Made by a program: the position numbers and the translations under genes | The notes under the pieces: generated by a model | Told to the model about the DNA's origin: nothing | What the model saw: only the letters and a program-made list of their open reading frames with translations | Databases searched by the model: none | Shown here: one piece after another, positions 63,270 through 64,000 of the stretch | Layout: each line of letters opens with the position of its first letter | How positions within the stretch are numbered: position 1 is the stretch's first letter | From: Streptomyces mirabilis | Lineage (GTDB): Bacteria > Actinomycetota > Actinomycetes > Streptomycetales > Streptomycetaceae | Length of the DNA: 64,000 nucleotides | Reading direction: 5' to 3' | Assembly: GCF_039503195.1 (NCBI RefSeq) | Contig: NZ_JBCJKP010000001.1 | Location: forward strand, 8,928,001-8,992,000

Positions 63270-63337
63270 TACTGAATCGCCATTCAGTATCGGGAGTGAC
63301 TCCGAAATCTGTCAATTTACTGAACGGATCATCAGTA
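63270..63337. promoter_or_regulatory. Two 20-bp operators of identical geometry
   Basis: TACTGAAT-CGCC-ATTCAGTA at 63270-63289 is a perfect 8-4-8 dyad. TACTGAAC-GGAT-CATCAGTA at 63318-63337 keeps six of eight pairs. Start spacing is 48 bp. They lie 53-120 bp upstream of the decarboxylase start, and the form suits a TetR dimer. Confidence 0.7.
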
Positions 63338-63606
63338 GTGGGTCTGAGGCGCACCGCCCGGCGAAGGCCGGACCGGACCGCGGGACGCGTGGCGGAAGAA
63401 GACCGTGCGCCGCGGGGTTGGGGAGACGCGGGCCATCGGGGCCACCTCATGTGATGTCGGGCCCCGGGTGTGTCCCCGGGCGGGTCGCACCAGGGTCCGG
63501 ACCTCGCGGTGTGTACCGGGGACATCGCGCTGTGACACCGTCGACCCGGCGCTGTCAGAGGGGCCGACCATAATGGGAGGCCTGACCGACTCCACTGGGA
63601 GGTACC
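63338..63606. other. Divergent intergenic region before the metallo-hydrolase gene
   Basis: 269 bp with no gene. A CATAAT hexamer (63569-63574) 32 bases before the GTG could be a -10 box, but no matching -35 is seen at 16-18 bp. Confidence 0.4.
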
Positions 63607-64000
63607 GTGACCGGTTTCCGTACGTTGAGCTCCGGGCTCCGCGCGTTGCAGCCCGCCGCCTTCGGCGCGGACCCCGGCGGTGAGCGCATGGAGCGCATCC
63701 GTAGATCGCCGAATTTCGCGGACGGTGTCTTCCAGAACCCGGTGAGTGCCCGGACCCGCCCCGACGGCTCCATGCTCGAGTTCGCGAAGGTCTTCTTCCG
63801 CAAGGAGGAGCGCGCCCACCGCGCCCCGGCGGGCACGGTGCCGGTGTACCCCACCACGCTCGCCGACCTCGCCAAGCCCGCGGCGAGCGGGTTGCGGATC
63901 ACCTGGATGGGGCACTCCAGTGTGCTCGCCGAGATAGACGGGCACCGGGTGCTGTTCGACCCCGTATGGGGCGAGCGCTGTTCCCCCTTCAACTTCGTCG
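63607..64000 (+). CDS. Metallo-beta-lactamase-fold hydrolase (NAPE-PLD/UlaG-like), 3' end outside window
   Basis: 131 residues visible from GTG 63607, preceded by GGGAGG. A variable N-terminal part (RSPNFADGVFQNP) is followed by LRITWMGHSSVLAEIDGHRVLFDPVWGERCSPF, the first strand of the MBL fold with the TWMGHSS and LFDPVW pattern of NAPE-PLD-like proteins. The zinc HxHxDH motif lies beyond the window. Substrate unknown. Confidence 0.85.
   Translation, partial: MTGFRTLSSGLRALQPAAFGADPGGERMERIRRSPNFADGVFQNPVSARTRPDGSMLEFAKVFFRKEERAHRAPAGTVPVYPTTLADLAKPAASGLRITWMGHSSVLAEIDGHRVLFDPVWGERCSPFNFV

Noticed and set aside
63569..63574. CATAAT as a -10 box for the metallo-hydrolase gene
   Set aside because: No -35 at proper spacing; kept only as a remark on the intergenic region.

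Overview
The window is chromosomal DNA from an actinomycete, almost certainly a Streptomyces. GC content is very high, G/C dominates third codon positions, GTG starts are common, and genes are tightly coupled through ATGA, GTGA and TGATG overlaps. Several families are typical of the genus: SCO6745-type HTH, DUF5941, DUF6126, a DUF6380-like small protein and a hopanoid (hpn) operon. From memory the order resembles the SCO67xx region of S. coelicolor; this was not checked. No tRNA, rRNA, CRISPR array, insertion sequence or prophage is visible.

Region 1 (1-8.8 kb): a partial saccharopine-dehydrogenase-like gene diverges from a five-gene operon for branched or long acyl-CoA breakdown (CoA racemase/transferase, LLM oxidoreductase, acyl-CoA dehydrogenase, thiolase, FadB-type enzyme). 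A MerR gene converges on it. Region 2 (9-27.2 kb) is mixed housekeeping: an amino-acid permease, a macro-domain protein, an orphan ATP-synthase-b-like protein, two secreted peptidases, a D-amino-acid oxidase, an ABC-F ATPase, the transcription accessory protein Tex, a GlxA-type regulator with an isonitrile-hydratase-like enzyme, an enoyl-CoA hydratase, an HdeD-type membrane protein and an anti-sigma-like kinase. Region 3 (27.2-31.3 kb) holds idi, a methyltransferase, a CDF metal exporter and galE.

Region 4 (31.6-38.7 kb) looks like a cell-surface glycopolymer or glycolipid cluster. It has two CDP-alcohol phosphotransferases, a LicC-like cytidylyltransferase, a glycerol-1-phosphate-dehydrogenase-like enzyme, a GT2 glycosyltransferase and a Wzm/Wzt-type ABC exporter. 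It ends at a very strong terminator. This is the best candidate for an undescribed pathway.

Region 5 (38.9-51.9 kb) is a complete aminobacteriohopanetriol operon: a 21-codon leader, hpnC, hpnD, a 46-aa DUF6380-like protein, hpnE, a polyprenyl synthase, shc, hpnG, hpnH, ispG, dxs and hpnO. It carries its own isoprenoid-supply enzymes, with idi nearby. Region 6 (52-64 kb) holds an XRE-cupin regulator with tandem operators and a DUF6126 partner, a tyrosine phosphatase, an alpha-galactosidase, a c-di-AMP riboswitch in front of a LysM/M23 peptidase, a DUF6250 remnant, an SGNH hydrolase, a TetR/NTF2 pair, an amino-acid dehydrogenase with a ThDP decarboxylase behind two 20-bp operators, and a partial metallo-beta-lactamase-fold gene.

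Three otherwise good genes (galE, the DUF5941 gene and the alpha-galactosidase) each carry a single missing base in a short C run. That pattern suggests homopolymer sequencing errors rather than three independent pseudogenes.
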